Assembly (NCBI GenBank): GCA_023386635.1
Contig: JAEWJH010000040.1
Span: 1-13,937 of the forward strand
DNA: 13,937 nucleotides
Origin: Pseudomonadota bacterium
GTDB lineage: Bacteria > Pseudomonadota > Alphaproteobacteria > Rhizobiales > Xanthobacteraceae
Reading direction: 5' to 3'
The position numbers were made by a program, and so were the translations under genes. Below, one piece after another: positions 1-7,200 of the stretch. The notes beneath the pieces were generated by a model. That model made no database searches. It was not told where the DNA came from and saw nothing but the letters and a program-made list of their open reading frames with translations. Positions within the stretch are counted from its first letter, which is position 1; each line of letters opens with the position of its first letter.

Positions 1-2
1 TT

Positions 3-109
3 ACGGAGCGCCGCAGGGCGCGCGTGTCTCCGATCGCAAGGAGATGCGCTCCGGTGTCGTCGCGAGGCGGCGCTGGATAATGAAGACGTTGCGCCACGCG
101 GCGCTCCGT
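3..109. repeat. 107-bp interrupted inverted repeat
   Basis: A perfect 12-bp arm, ACGGAGCGCCGC at 3-14, is matched by its reverse complement at 98-109. A second arm pair, GGCGC at 17-21 with GCGCC at 91-95, continues the stem after a 2x2 internal loop, giving about 17 paired bases around a 69-base interior. The interior holds a smaller possible stem (TCTCC with GGAGA). No convincing protein is encoded here: the minus-strand reading frame across it is short, rich in Arg and Ala, and has no recognisable domain. It could be a structured intergenic repeat, a MITE-like remnant, or the edge of something beginning to the left of the window. Confidence 0.5.
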
Positions 110-110
110 C

Positions 111-133
111 GCCCCTCATCTATGGAGAGGGGC
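111..133. repeat. short inverted repeat (hairpin)
   Basis: GCCCCTC at 111-117 faces GAGGGGC at 127-133 across a 9-base loop. It directly follows the 107-bp inverted repeat. There is no T-tract on either side, so it does not look like a standard intrinsic terminator. Its role is unknown; it may belong to the same repetitive intergenic block. Confidence 0.4.
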
Positions 134-253
134 AGAAGAATACGGGCGCACCCGGCGCCGGCCAAACAATACGGGCGATGACGCATGCCTGGATGTCATC
201 GGTTGTCTGACAACCGCATCGGGAAGAGAGAGGCAGGCGCGGCTTTCAATCCG
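134..253. other. intergenic stretch without a recognised feature
   Basis: About 120 bases between the left hairpins and the REP-like palindromes. I see no gene, RNA gene or promoter here that I can support. The whole stretch 1-391 lacks a credible gene; its content is repeats and palindromes. Confidence 0.5.
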
Positions 254-297
254 CCTCATCCTGAGGAGCGATGCGCAGCATCGCGTCTCGAAGGATG
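254..297. repeat. REP-like palindromic element, copy A
   Basis: An imperfect palindrome starting CCTCATCCTGAGGAGC and ending GCGTCTCGAAGGATG. Outer arms CATCCT (257-262) and AGGATG (292-297) pair, and inner arms GAGGAGCGATGC and GCATCGCGTCTC pair with two mismatches. It is an inverted relative of copy B at 320-369. From general knowledge, palindromes of this CCTCAT/GTCTCGA type are common between genes in Bradyrhizobiaceae. Copy number in this genome cannot be judged from one window. Confidence 0.7.
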
Positions 298-319
298 CGG
301 CGGCCACAGTTGCGCGCCC

Positions 320-369
320 GCCTCATGGTTCGAGACGCATCGCTGACGCGATGCTCCTCACCATGAGGC
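320..369. repeat. REP-like palindromic element, copy B
   Basis: A palindrome with perfect 9-bp outer arms, GCCTCATGG at 320-328 and CCATGAGGC at 361-369, and imperfect inner arms GAGACGCATCGC and GCGATGCTCCTC. Its reverse complement aligns with copy A. Where A has CC paired with GG in the outer arm, B has GG paired with CC, so pairing is kept. It lies 22 bases beyond the stop codon of the minus-strand L,D-transpeptidase gene and could fold at the 3' end of that mRNA. No T-tract follows, so a stabilising or REP-like role is as likely as termination. Confidence 0.7.
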
Positions 370-391
370 TCCGAGAGACGAAACGCCGCTC

Positions 392-1000
392 TTACAGCGA
401 CGGCTGATGCCGGATGATCACCTTGGTGCCGACATTGACCCGCTCATAGAGGTCGATGACGTCGTCGTTCACCAGGCGGAAGCAGCCCGACGACACCGCG
501 CTGCCGATGGTCTGCGGCTGGTTGGTGCCGTGGATGCGATACACGGTTGTGCCGAGATACATGGCGCGCGCGCCCATGGGATTGCCCGGTCCGCCGGCCA
601 TGAAACGCGGCAGATAAGGCTGGCGCGCGATCATCTCCGACGGCGGCGTCCAGTCCGGCCACTCCGCCTTGCGCGTGATCTTGACGAGCCCGGCCCACTG
701 GAAGCCGTCGCGGCCGACGCCGATGCCGTAGCGCATCGCGCGCGTCGGCGACTGGATCAGATAGAGGAAGCGCGTCTCGGTATCGACGATGATCGTGCCC
801 GGCGCTTCGGTGTTGCGGAAGAACACCGGCTGACGGCGATAGGCGGGATCGAGCCCTTCCTCGCCCTCGGGCGGGATGAAACCGGGCTGGTCGTCGACCT
901 GCATTTCGCCCGCGCGGTATTGCGCCTCGGCGCGCACCGGCGCGAAAGCGGTGACGGTGACGATCGAAGCGAGCAGCAAAGCGGTGACAGACAGGCGCAT
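392..1000 (-). CDS. L,D-transpeptidase (YkuD family), secreted
   Basis: A 202-residue protein predicted to cross-link peptidoglycan (3-3 bonds) or attach proteins to it in the periplasm. An N-terminal signal peptide (hydrophobic residues about 4-20, likely cleavage after VRAEA near residue 26) is followed by a single YkuD domain from about residue 68. The catalytic signature is visible: H157-G158-T-N, then S170-S171-G172-C173-F174-R175 with Cys173 as nucleophile and Arg175 as the conserved partner. Family members usually show S-H-G-C-[IV]-R; here the second position is Ser and the residue after Cys is Phe. The length is typical for small alphaproteobacterial members. The ATG start gives a clean signal peptide; the upstream ribosome site (GGAA) is modest. 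It is transcribed in the same direction as udgX, 101 bp away, but a functional link is not evident. Rhizobiales carry many paralogues, so no gene symbol is given. Confidence 0.9.
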   Translation of the reverse strand: MRLSVTALLLASIVTVTAFAPVRAEAQYRAGEMQVDDQPGFIPPEGEEGLDPAYRRQPVFFRNTEAPGTIIVDTETRFLYLIQSPTRAMRYGIGVGRDGFQWAGLVKITRKAEWPDWTPPSEMIARQPYLPRFMAGGPGNPMGARAMYLGTTVYRIHGTNQPQTIGSAVSSGCFRLVNDDVIDLYERVNVGTKVIIRHQPSL

Positions 1001-1101
1001 GAGGTCATTCCAGCCGGAGCCGGTTTATTCTCACTTAACGTCGCCGGATTTGGCAACCGTGGAAGCGGCACGGGAATACCAGCCTCGTCCTCAGGAGCCG
1101 A

Positions 1102-1731
1102 TCATGTGGCGAGAAAATCACGGGCCTGTTGCAGGTCGCGCACCAGCAGTTTGAACGCCGCCGCCCGCTCCGCCGCGTCCGGCATGCGCAGCAGCGCGGA
1201 CGGATGCGTGGTGAGGATCGCCGCGGTGCCGTCATCGAGCCGGTGCACATGGCCGCGCATCTTGCCGATCGTGACCGGACGGCCGAACAGGCTGCGTCCG
1301 GCGGTGGCGCCAAGTGCGCCGATCAGCCGCGGCTTGACGATGGCGCGCTCGAGGTCGTTCCACCATTTGCAGCGCTCGATCTCGTGGGCGTTGGGCTTCT
1401 GGTGCAGGCGGCGCTTGCCGCGCGGCACGAATTTGAAGTGCTTCACCGCATTGGTGACGAACACCTGCTTGCGGATGATGCCGGCCTCGGCGATGGCGCG
1501 GTCCAGCATCTGCCCGGCCGGGCCGACGAACGGATGCCCGGCGAGATCCTCGCGGTCACCGGGCTGCTCGCCGACCAGCATCAGCGGCGCACGGGCGGGG
1601 CCTTCGCCCGGCACCACCTGGGTGGCGTTCTTGTAAAGCGGGCAGCGGGTGCACGCCGCTTCCGCCTCCCGCAGCGCCCGCAGGGAGCGGATCGGCGGCG
1701 GAGCATCCGGGGAGGGGGAGGCCGGGGTCAT
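1102..1731 (-). CDS. udgX: UdgX-type uracil-DNA glycosylase / uracil-DNA binding protein
   Basis: A 209-residue Fe-S uracil-DNA glycosylase related to family 4. Visible motifs are C27-x2-C30 (cluster ligands), motif A GEQPGDRED at 54-62, HPFVGPAG at 66-73, VTNAVKHFKF at 92-101, the UdgX-specific loop KRRLH at 106-110, Cys121, and motif B HPSALLR at 176-182. In the characterised Mycobacterium smegmatis UdgX the His of the KRRIH loop forms a covalent bond to the abasic site after uracil excision; His110 is its equivalent. His98 stands where family 4 enzymes usually have a cluster Cys (VKC), so His may replace the fourth ligand. There is no fused extra domain. The ribosome site before the ATG is weak, so the start is less certain than the family. 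The gene is divergent from the imuA-imuB-dnaE2 operon. I found no LexA box before it, so co-induction is not shown. Confidence 0.9.
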   Translation of the reverse strand: MTPASPSPDAPPPIRSLRALREAEAACTRCPLYKNATQVVPGEGPARAPLMLVGEQPGDREDLAGHPFVGPAGQMLDRAIAEAGIIRKQVFVTNAVKHFKFVPRGKRRLHQKPNAHEIERCKWWNDLERAIVKPRLIGALGATAGRSLFGRPVTIGKMRGHVHRLDDGTAAILTTHPSALLRMPDAAERAAAFKLLVRDLQQARDFLAT

Positions 1732-1815
1732 GCGGGCGTCCGGGTTCGTGGATGGCGCGGCATGAGCTCAATGGGAACCGCGGCCGCCGCGTTCCGTCAG
1801 TCTCGGGAGGGCGTC

Positions 1816-1872
1816 ATGCTGCAGCGTGAGGGCGCAGCATTGTGCACATGGTGCAGCATCAATCTGCAGCAT
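1816..1872. repeat. cluster of GCAGCAT motifs
   Basis: GCAGCGT at 1821-1827 and GCAGCAT at 1834-1840, 1853-1859 and 1866-1872 form a direct series with start-to-start spacings of 13, 19 and 13 bp. An inverted copy, ATGCTGC, lies at 1816-1822 and makes the centre CTGCAG palindromic. TGTGCACA, a perfect palindrome, sits at 1841-1848 in the middle. CTGCAGC[GA]TGAG occurs twice (1819-1830 and 1864-1875). The arrangement is what multiple binding sites of one regulator would look like, but the regulator is unknown. Confidence 0.5.
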
Positions 1873-1899
1873 GAGCCGAGCACTCAGTTATGTTGCGAT

Positions 1900-1917
1900 G
1901 CAATATTTCCATATTGC
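1900..1917. promoter_or_regulatory. operator-like inverted repeat
   Basis: GCAATAT at 1900-1906 is the exact reverse complement of ATATTGC at 1911-1917, with the 4-base spacer TTCC. The 18-bp size and AT-rich content in a GC-rich genome fit a dimeric transcription-factor site. It sits 69 bp upstream of the imuA -35 element. It is not a LexA box. Which gene it controls is unknown. Confidence 0.4.
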
Positions 1918-1985
1918 GCGGTAAAATACTGATTTGTAATTCCTTTTTATCTTACTCCTCCCGGCGCGCCTTTCGATGTCCCGGC

Positions 1986-2014
1986 TTGACTCCCAGGCGC
2001 GGCTCCGGAATCAT
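1986..2014 (+). promoter_or_regulatory. imuA promoter (sigma70-type -35/-10)
   Basis: TTGACT at 1986-1991 matches the -35 consensus at five of six positions. AATCAT at 2009-2014 matches the -10 consensus at four of six, with the ideal 17-bp spacing. Transcription would start near 2021, inside the LexA box, so a bound repressor would block initiation. The leader would be only about 23 nt. Confidence 0.65.
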
Positions 2015-2016
2015 GA

Positions 2017-2031
2017 GAACATATCAAGAAC
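2017..2031 (+). promoter_or_regulatory. LexA box (SOS operator), alphaproteobacterial type
   Basis: GAAC-ATATCAA-GAAC is an exact match to GAAC-N7-GAAC, the reverse complement of the GTTC-N7-GTTC site bound by LexA in Alphaproteobacteria. It lies immediately after the -10 element and 12 bp before the GTG start of imuA. The SOS regulator LexA is expected to repress the operon until RecA-stimulated self-cleavage after DNA damage. Confidence 0.9.
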
Positions 2032-2043
2032 AGGATTACGCGC

Positions 2044-2838
2044 GTGATTGCTGGCAAACCAGCCACCCTTCGCCGTCTGCGACAGGAGGTGGCCCGGATC
2101 GAGGGCGTGCCGACGACGCTGGAGACGGGCGACCGGATCCGGCCGTTCGGGGTCGTGGCCATCGACGCCGTGCTCCAGGGCGGGCTGATGCCGGCCGCCC
2201 TGCACGAGATCGCGCCGGCGCGGATGCCGGACCTCGGCGCGGCCTGCGGTTTTGCCGCCGCGCTCGCCGTCCGGCCGGAATCGGGACGGCGTCAGGTGCT
2301 CTGGATCCAGACCGATTTCAGTGCGCTGGAAAGCGGTCGCCCCTACGGGCCGGGCTGTGACCTGTTCGGCCTGCCGACCCGCCGGCTGCTGCTGCTCAGC
2401 GTGCCGCGGCCGGTCGATCTTCTCTGGGCGATGGAGGAGGCGCTGCGCAGCCGCGCGCTCGCCGCGGTGATCGGCGAGATGCCGCAAGGGGGCGGACTTG
2501 CCGGCGCGGCCGCCGACCTCACCGCGACCCGCCGGCTGACGCTCGCCGCCCGCGAGGGCGACAGCCTCGGCCTGTTGCTGCGGCATCAGCCGTCGCCGCT
2601 GACCACTGCGGCCGAGACGCGCTGGCAGGTGGCCGCGGCCCCCAGCCGGCCGGATCGATTCGGCGGTCTTGGCCGCACCGCCTTCACCCTCACTCTTACC
2701 AAGAACCGCCGCGGCCCCAACGGCCGCTGGCTCGTCGAATGGGATCATCATGAGTGCGTCTTCTCGGCGCTATCTCTCGGTGTGGCTGCGGCGGCTGTCG
2801 ACCGATCGGATCGAACGCCGCTCGTCCGCGCCGGGTGA
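2044..2838 (+). CDS. imuA: ImuA, SOS mutasome accessory protein (RecA-like)
   Basis: A 264-residue protein of the alphaproteobacterial ImuA family, first gene of the damage-inducible mutagenesis cassette. It has a RecA-like core without a recognisable Walker A GKT motif; the stretch after LHEIAPARMPD, where RecA would carry the loop, has none, as is usual for this group. Family-typical segments include GGLMPAALHEI (about residues 45-55), VLWIQTDF (about 87-94), RPVDLLWAMEEAL (about 123-135) and GRWLVEWDHHE near residue 226. The start is GTG, chosen because AGGA at 2032-2035 gives a ribosome site at 8 nt and because the LexA box and promoter lie directly upstream. Its 3' end overlaps imuB by 89 bp in another frame. 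In Caulobacter and mycobacteria the cassette is needed for damage-induced mutagenesis and tolerance; ImuA's biochemical role is the least settled of the three. Confidence 0.9.
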   Translation: MIAGKPATLRRLRQEVARIEGVPTTLETGDRIRPFGVVAIDAVLQGGLMPAALHEIAPARMPDLGAACGFAAALAVRPESGRRQVLWIQTDFSALESGRPYGPGCDLFGLPTRRLLLLSVPRPVDLLWAMEEALRSRALAAVIGEMPQGGGLAGAAADLTATRRLTLAAREGDSLGLLLRHQPSPLTTAAETRWQVAAAPSRPDRFGGLGRTAFTLTLTKNRRGPNGRWLVEWDHHECVFSALSLGVAAAAVDRSDRTPLVRAG

Positions 2839-4288
2839 CGCGCCGCTCATCGTCGTCGAACCGGTCAAAGGCGCGCTGCGCATTGCCGCACTGAACGATG
2901 CCGCGGCGGCGCTCGGCCTGACGCCGGGCCTGCCGCTCGCCGATGCGCGCGCACGCTACACGTCTTTGCAGGTAGCGCAGGCGGAGCCGGAGGCCGACCG
3001 CGCCTTGCTCGTCGCGGTCGCCGACTGGTGCGATCGCTACACGCCGCTGGTCGGCCTCGACGCGCCGGATGGTCTGCTGCTCGACATCACCGGCTGCGCG
3101 CATCTGTTCGGCGGCGAACGGGCGATGGCGCGGGACATGATCCTGCGGCTGGCGCGACAGGGATTGCACGCGCGCATCGGCATCGCCGGTACGGTCGGTT
3201 GCGCCTGGGCGGTGGCGCGCCACGACAAAGGAGGACTTGTGCGGCCGGGCGACGAAACCGCCACGCTCGCGCCGTTGCCGCCGCTCGCCTTGCGCATCGA
3301 TGCGAAGATCGCGCGGCTGCTGGCGCAAACCGGCCTGCGTCGTATCGCCGATCTGGCGACGCGGCCGCGCGCGCCGCTCGCCGCGCGCTACGGCCAGGAA
3401 CTGCTGCGCCGGCTCGATCAGGCGTTCGGAGTTGAAGATGAATCGATCAAGCCGCGCCTGCCGGTGCCGCCCTATGTGGCGGAGCGCCGTTTTCCCGATC
3501 CGATCGGCCGCGAGGACGACGTGCTCGGGACCGTCGCGCAACTGGCGGAAGAACTGTGCGTGCTGATGGAGCGGCGCGGCGAGGGTGCGCGGCACATCCA
3601 GACCGCGCTGTTTCGCGCCGACGGCAAGGTTTATCGCATCGATGCCGGCGCCGGGCAGCCGCTGCGCGATCCGGAGCGCATCCGCCGCCTGTTTCTCGAA
3701 CGCTTCGCCGTGGTCGGCGACGCCTGCGATCCCGGCTTCGGCTACGACATGATCCGGCTGTCGGCGCTGGTCGCCGACCGCATGGACCCGGTGCAGAGCG
3801 GTCTCGGCGCGCCGGACCCGCAGGCGGCGCTCGCGCATCTGATCGATCGACTCGGCGCGCGCTTCGGGCAGCGACGCATCACGCGGCCGGTGATGCGCGA
3901 CACGCATCTTCCCGAAGCGGCGGTGGCGCTGGTGCCGGCGCATCAGGCGCCGCCATCGACGCCATGGCAGGACGAGCAGGACAGTCTCGCGCCGATCCGG
4001 CCGCTGCGGATGTTTGCGCGACCGGAGCCGATCGAGGCGGTGGCGGAAGTGCCGGACGGCCCGCCGGCACAATTCTCATGGCGGCAGATGCAGCATCAGA
4101 TCATTCACGCCGAAGGACCGGAGCGCATCGCCATGGAGTGGTGGCGCGATGCGAGCGGCAAGGCGTTGACGCGCGACTACTTTCGCGTCGAGAGCCACAC
4201 TGGTCTGCGTGCGTGGCTCTATCGCGAAGGTCTCTATGAGCATGAGACAGAAAGACCGCACTGGTTCCTGCACGGTCTGATGGCGTGA
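2750..4288 (+). CDS. imuB: ImuB, Y-family polymerase-like protein without catalytic residues
   Basis: A 512-residue DinB/UmuC-like protein that acts as a bridge in the mutasome, recruiting DnaE2 to the sliding clamp in studied species. The N-terminal fold is present (RRYLSVWL at 6-13, LLLDITGCAHLFGG at 109-122), but the acidic motifs of active Y-family enzymes are lost: the D-x-D of motif 1 corresponds to W12 and R14, and the SxDE motif reads A-P-D107-G108. The linker has RPLRMFARPEPIE (417-429) and the ImuB C-terminal domain ends REGLYEHE...HWFLHGLMA. A clear clamp-binding pentapeptide is not obvious; QDSLA at 410-414 is the best weak candidate. The ATG at 2750 is preferred because the family begins just before RRYLS; an earlier in-frame ATG at 2669 would add 27 low-complexity residues and lengthen the overlap with imuA. 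dnaE2 starts 9 bp after the stop. Confidence 0.93.
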   Translation: MSASSRRYLSVWLRRLSTDRIERRSSAPGDAPLIVVEPVKGALRIAALNDAAAALGLTPGLPLADARARYTSLQVAQAEPEADRALLVAVADWCDRYTPLVGLDAPDGLLLDITGCAHLFGGERAMARDMILRLARQGLHARIGIAGTVGCAWAVARHDKGGLVRPGDETATLAPLPPLALRIDAKIARLLAQTGLRRIADLATRPRAPLAARYGQELLRRLDQAFGVEDESIKPRLPVPPYVAERRFPDPIGREDDVLGTVAQLAEELCVLMERRGEGARHIQTALFRADGKVYRIDAGAGQPLRDPERIRRLFLERFAVVGDACDPGFGYDMIRLSALVADRMDPVQSGLGAPDPQAALAHLIDRLGARFGQRRITRPVMRDTHLPEAAVALVPAHQAPPSTPWQDEQDSLAPIRPLRMFARPEPIEAVAEVPDGPPAQFSWRQMQHQIIHAEGPERIAMEWWRDASGKALTRDYFRVESHTGLRAWLYREGLYEHETERPHWFLHGLMA

Positions 4289-4297
4289 GAGCGCATC

Positions 4298-7200
4298 ATG
4301 TTCGCTTATGCCGAGCTGGCCGTGACCACCAATTTCTCGTTTCTGCGCGGTGCGTCGCATCCCGAGGAATTCATTGTGCAGGCGAAAGCGCTCGGCCTCG
4401 CGGGCATCGGCATCGCCGATCGCAACAGCGTCGCCGGCGTCGTGCGCGCGCATGCGAAGACGAAAGTGGTCGGCTTCAAGCTCCTGGTCGGCGCGCGGCT
4501 GGTGTTTGCCGACGGCTCACCGGATATTCTCGCTTATCCATCGGACCGCGAAGCCTGGGGCCGGTTGACGCGACTGCTGACGGTCGGCAAGGACCGGGCC
4601 GGGAAAGGCGATTGTCTGCTCGGCCTGCCGGATCTCCTCGAAGAGATCGAAGGGCTCAATCTCATCGTCATGCCGCCGAGCCGGATCGACGCTGCCGCGC
4701 TGACGAAGGTTCTGCTGCGATTGAAGGAGAAAGCGTCGCCGCGCTCGGTGTGGCTCGGCGCGAGCCTGCTGTATCGCGGCGATGATCGTCGTCGGCTGGC
4801 GCAAATCCGGGATGTGGCCGACGGCGCGCTGGTGCCGCCGATCGCCGTCAACGATGTGTTTTATCATGTGGCCGAGCGGCGCAAACTGCAGGACGTCGTG
4901 ACCTGCATCCGCGAGCATCGCACGCTGGATGATGCGGGGCGCTTGCTAGAATTGAACGCCGAGCGGTGTCTGAAAGATGCCGCGGAAATGACGCGGCTGT
5001 TCCGTGATTTGCCGAAGGCGGTGGGGCAGACCACGCGCTTTCTCAAACGATGTCGTTTCTCCCTCGATGAGGTCAAGCCGCATTATCCCGGCGAATTCCG
5101 TGCCGGTTACGCCACCGCGCACGAGGCGCTGATCGCGCTGACGGAAGAAGGCGCGCGCCGCCGCTATCCCGAGGGTCTCAAGGAGGAGCACCGCAAAACG
5201 CTCGACAAGGAATTTGCCGTCATCAAGCAGATGGACTGCGCGGCTTATTTCCTCACGGTCCATGACATCGTCAAATTCGCGGAGTCGCAGGGAATCCTCT
5301 GTCAGGGGCGCGGCTCGGCGGCCAATTCGCTGGTCTGTTATTGTCTCGGCATCACCGCTGTCGGTCCGGAACGTGCCGGGCTGCTGTTCGAGCGTTTCAT
5401 GTCGCCGGAGCGGAAAGAGCCGCCGGACATCGACGTCGACTTCGAGCATGAGCGCCGCGAAGAGGTGATCCAGCATATCTACAATCACTACAAACGCCGC
5501 CATGCGGCGATGACCGGCGTGGTGATCTGCTATCGCAGCCGTAGCGCCTTGCGCGAGGTCGGCAAGGTGTTCGGCCTATCAAAGGATGTGCTCGATCGTC
5601 TCACCAGTTCGATCTGGGGTTGGTCGATGGAGGGCGTGTCGGCGGACGAGGCGAGGCGCGCCGGTTTCGATGCGGCCGATCCGCGCCTTCAGCAGACACT
5701 TGTGCTGGCAAAGCAATTGCACGAGACCCCGCGCCATCTGTCACAGCATGTGGGCGGCTTCGTCATTTCCGAGCAGCGGCTCGACGAGATCGTGCCGATC
5801 GAGAATGCGGCGATGGACGAGCGTACCGTGATCGAGTGGAATAAGGACGATCTCGATACGCTTGATATTCTCAAGGTCGATGTGCTCGGCCTCGGCATGC
5901 TGTCGTGCCTGCGGCGCGGACTCGATCTGCTCAAGCAGCATTACGGCGTTGCTTACGGGCTGGCCGATATTCCGGAAGAGGAAGCGGCGGTTTACGCGAT
6001 GCTGTCACGCGCGGATTCCATCGGCGTGTTCCAGGTGGAAAGCCGCGCGCAAATGTCGATGCTGCCGCGGCTGAAGCCGGAGACATTCTACGATCTGGTG
6101 ATCGAGGTGGCGATCGTGCGGCCCGGCCCGATCCAGGGCAACATGGTGCATCCTTATCTGCGCCGGAAAGAGGGCATCGAGCCCGTCACTTATCCGTCGC
6201 CCGATCCGCGGTTCGGCGATAAGGATGAATTGAAAGCGATCCTCTCGCGCACGCTCGGCGTTCCGCTGTTTCAGGAGCAGGCGATGCGCATCGCGGTGGA
6301 TTGCGCCGGCTTCACCCCGGCGGAAGCGAGCAAGTTGCGCCGCTCCATGGCGACGTTCCGGCGGACCGGCGAGGTCCGGCTGTTCAAGGACAAGTTCATC
6401 GGCGGGATGTGCGGCCGCGGCTATCCGCGGACATTCGTCGAGGATTGCTTCCGGCAGATCGAGGGCTTCGGCGAATATGGCTTTCCGGAAAGCCACGCAG
6501 CAAGCTTCGCGCTGCTGGTCTACGCCTCCGCCTGGATCAAATGCCATTACCCAGACGTGTTCGCGGCGGCGCTGCTGAACAGCCAGCCGATGGGTTTCTA
6601 TGCGCCGGCGCAGCTCGTGCGCGATGCGCAGGAGCATGGCGTTCCGGTGCGGCCGGTGGACGTCAACGCGTCGTGCTGGGATTGCACGCTGGAGCGCGCG
6701 ACCCGGAACGAAGGCGTGCTGCATTCCCGTCATGCGTCGATGAAGAACGACATCAGGAGCACGCAGGCGCTGCGGCTCGGTCTGCGGCAGATCAGCGGTT
6801 TTTCCAAAGAGTGGGGTGAGGCATTGGAACGCGCGCGCGACTGTGATTTCACGTCCGTGCGCGATCTGTGGCTGCGCACCGGCCTTCCGCCGCAGGCGCT
6901 GGAACGGCTGGCGCATGCCGATGCGTTCCGCTCGCTCGGGCTCACGCGGCGTCAGGCGCTGTGGGCGGTGCGGGCGCTGCGCCGCACTGGCGACAAGGAC
7001 GATCTGCCGCTGTTCGCGAGCGCGGCCATGCCGGAGCTTGAGCCCGATGTCGCGCTGCCGCGCATGCTGCCCGGCGCGGAAGTGGTCGAGGATTATCGGC
7101 ATCTGCATCTGTCGCTGAAGGCGCATCCGGTGTCGTTCCTGCGTCCGGTGCTGGCGGCGCGCCGCATCGTGCCGCATGAGCAGTTGGCGACGATGCGGCC

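Larger units (their letters stand above)
1732..2016. other. udgX-imuA divergent intergenic region
   Basis: The 312 bp between the two start codons hold no credible gene. Three things stand out: a cluster of GCAGCAT-like motifs (1816-1872), a perfect 7-bp inverted repeat (1900-1917), and an AT-rich stretch around 1880-1960 that is unlike the GC-rich surroundings. The imuA promoter and LexA box lie at the right end. The udgX promoter must lie in the left part but no convincing -35/-10 pair was identified. Confidence 0.5.

Noticed and set aside
1..186. 61-codon minus-strand frame ending at the window's left edge
   Set aside because: It crosses two inverted repeats, has no domain and no ribosome site, and reads like non-coding repetitive sequence; a real small protein is not excluded but not supported.
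407..1636. 409-codon open frame on the plus strand opposite the L,D-transpeptidase and udgX genes
   Set aside because: No domain; the minus-strand proteins carry full signature motifs.
1741..1815. Possible LexA box in front of udgX
   Set aside because: GTTC occurs at 1744 and near 1792, but the second half-site at N7 reads GCGC and CTCG, so there is no proper GTTC-N7-GTTC.
2696..4072. 458-codon open frame on the minus strand opposite imuB
   Set aside because: It is rich in Arg, Gln and His with no domain, and lies exactly opposite a well-recognised gene; open antisense frames are expected at this GC content.
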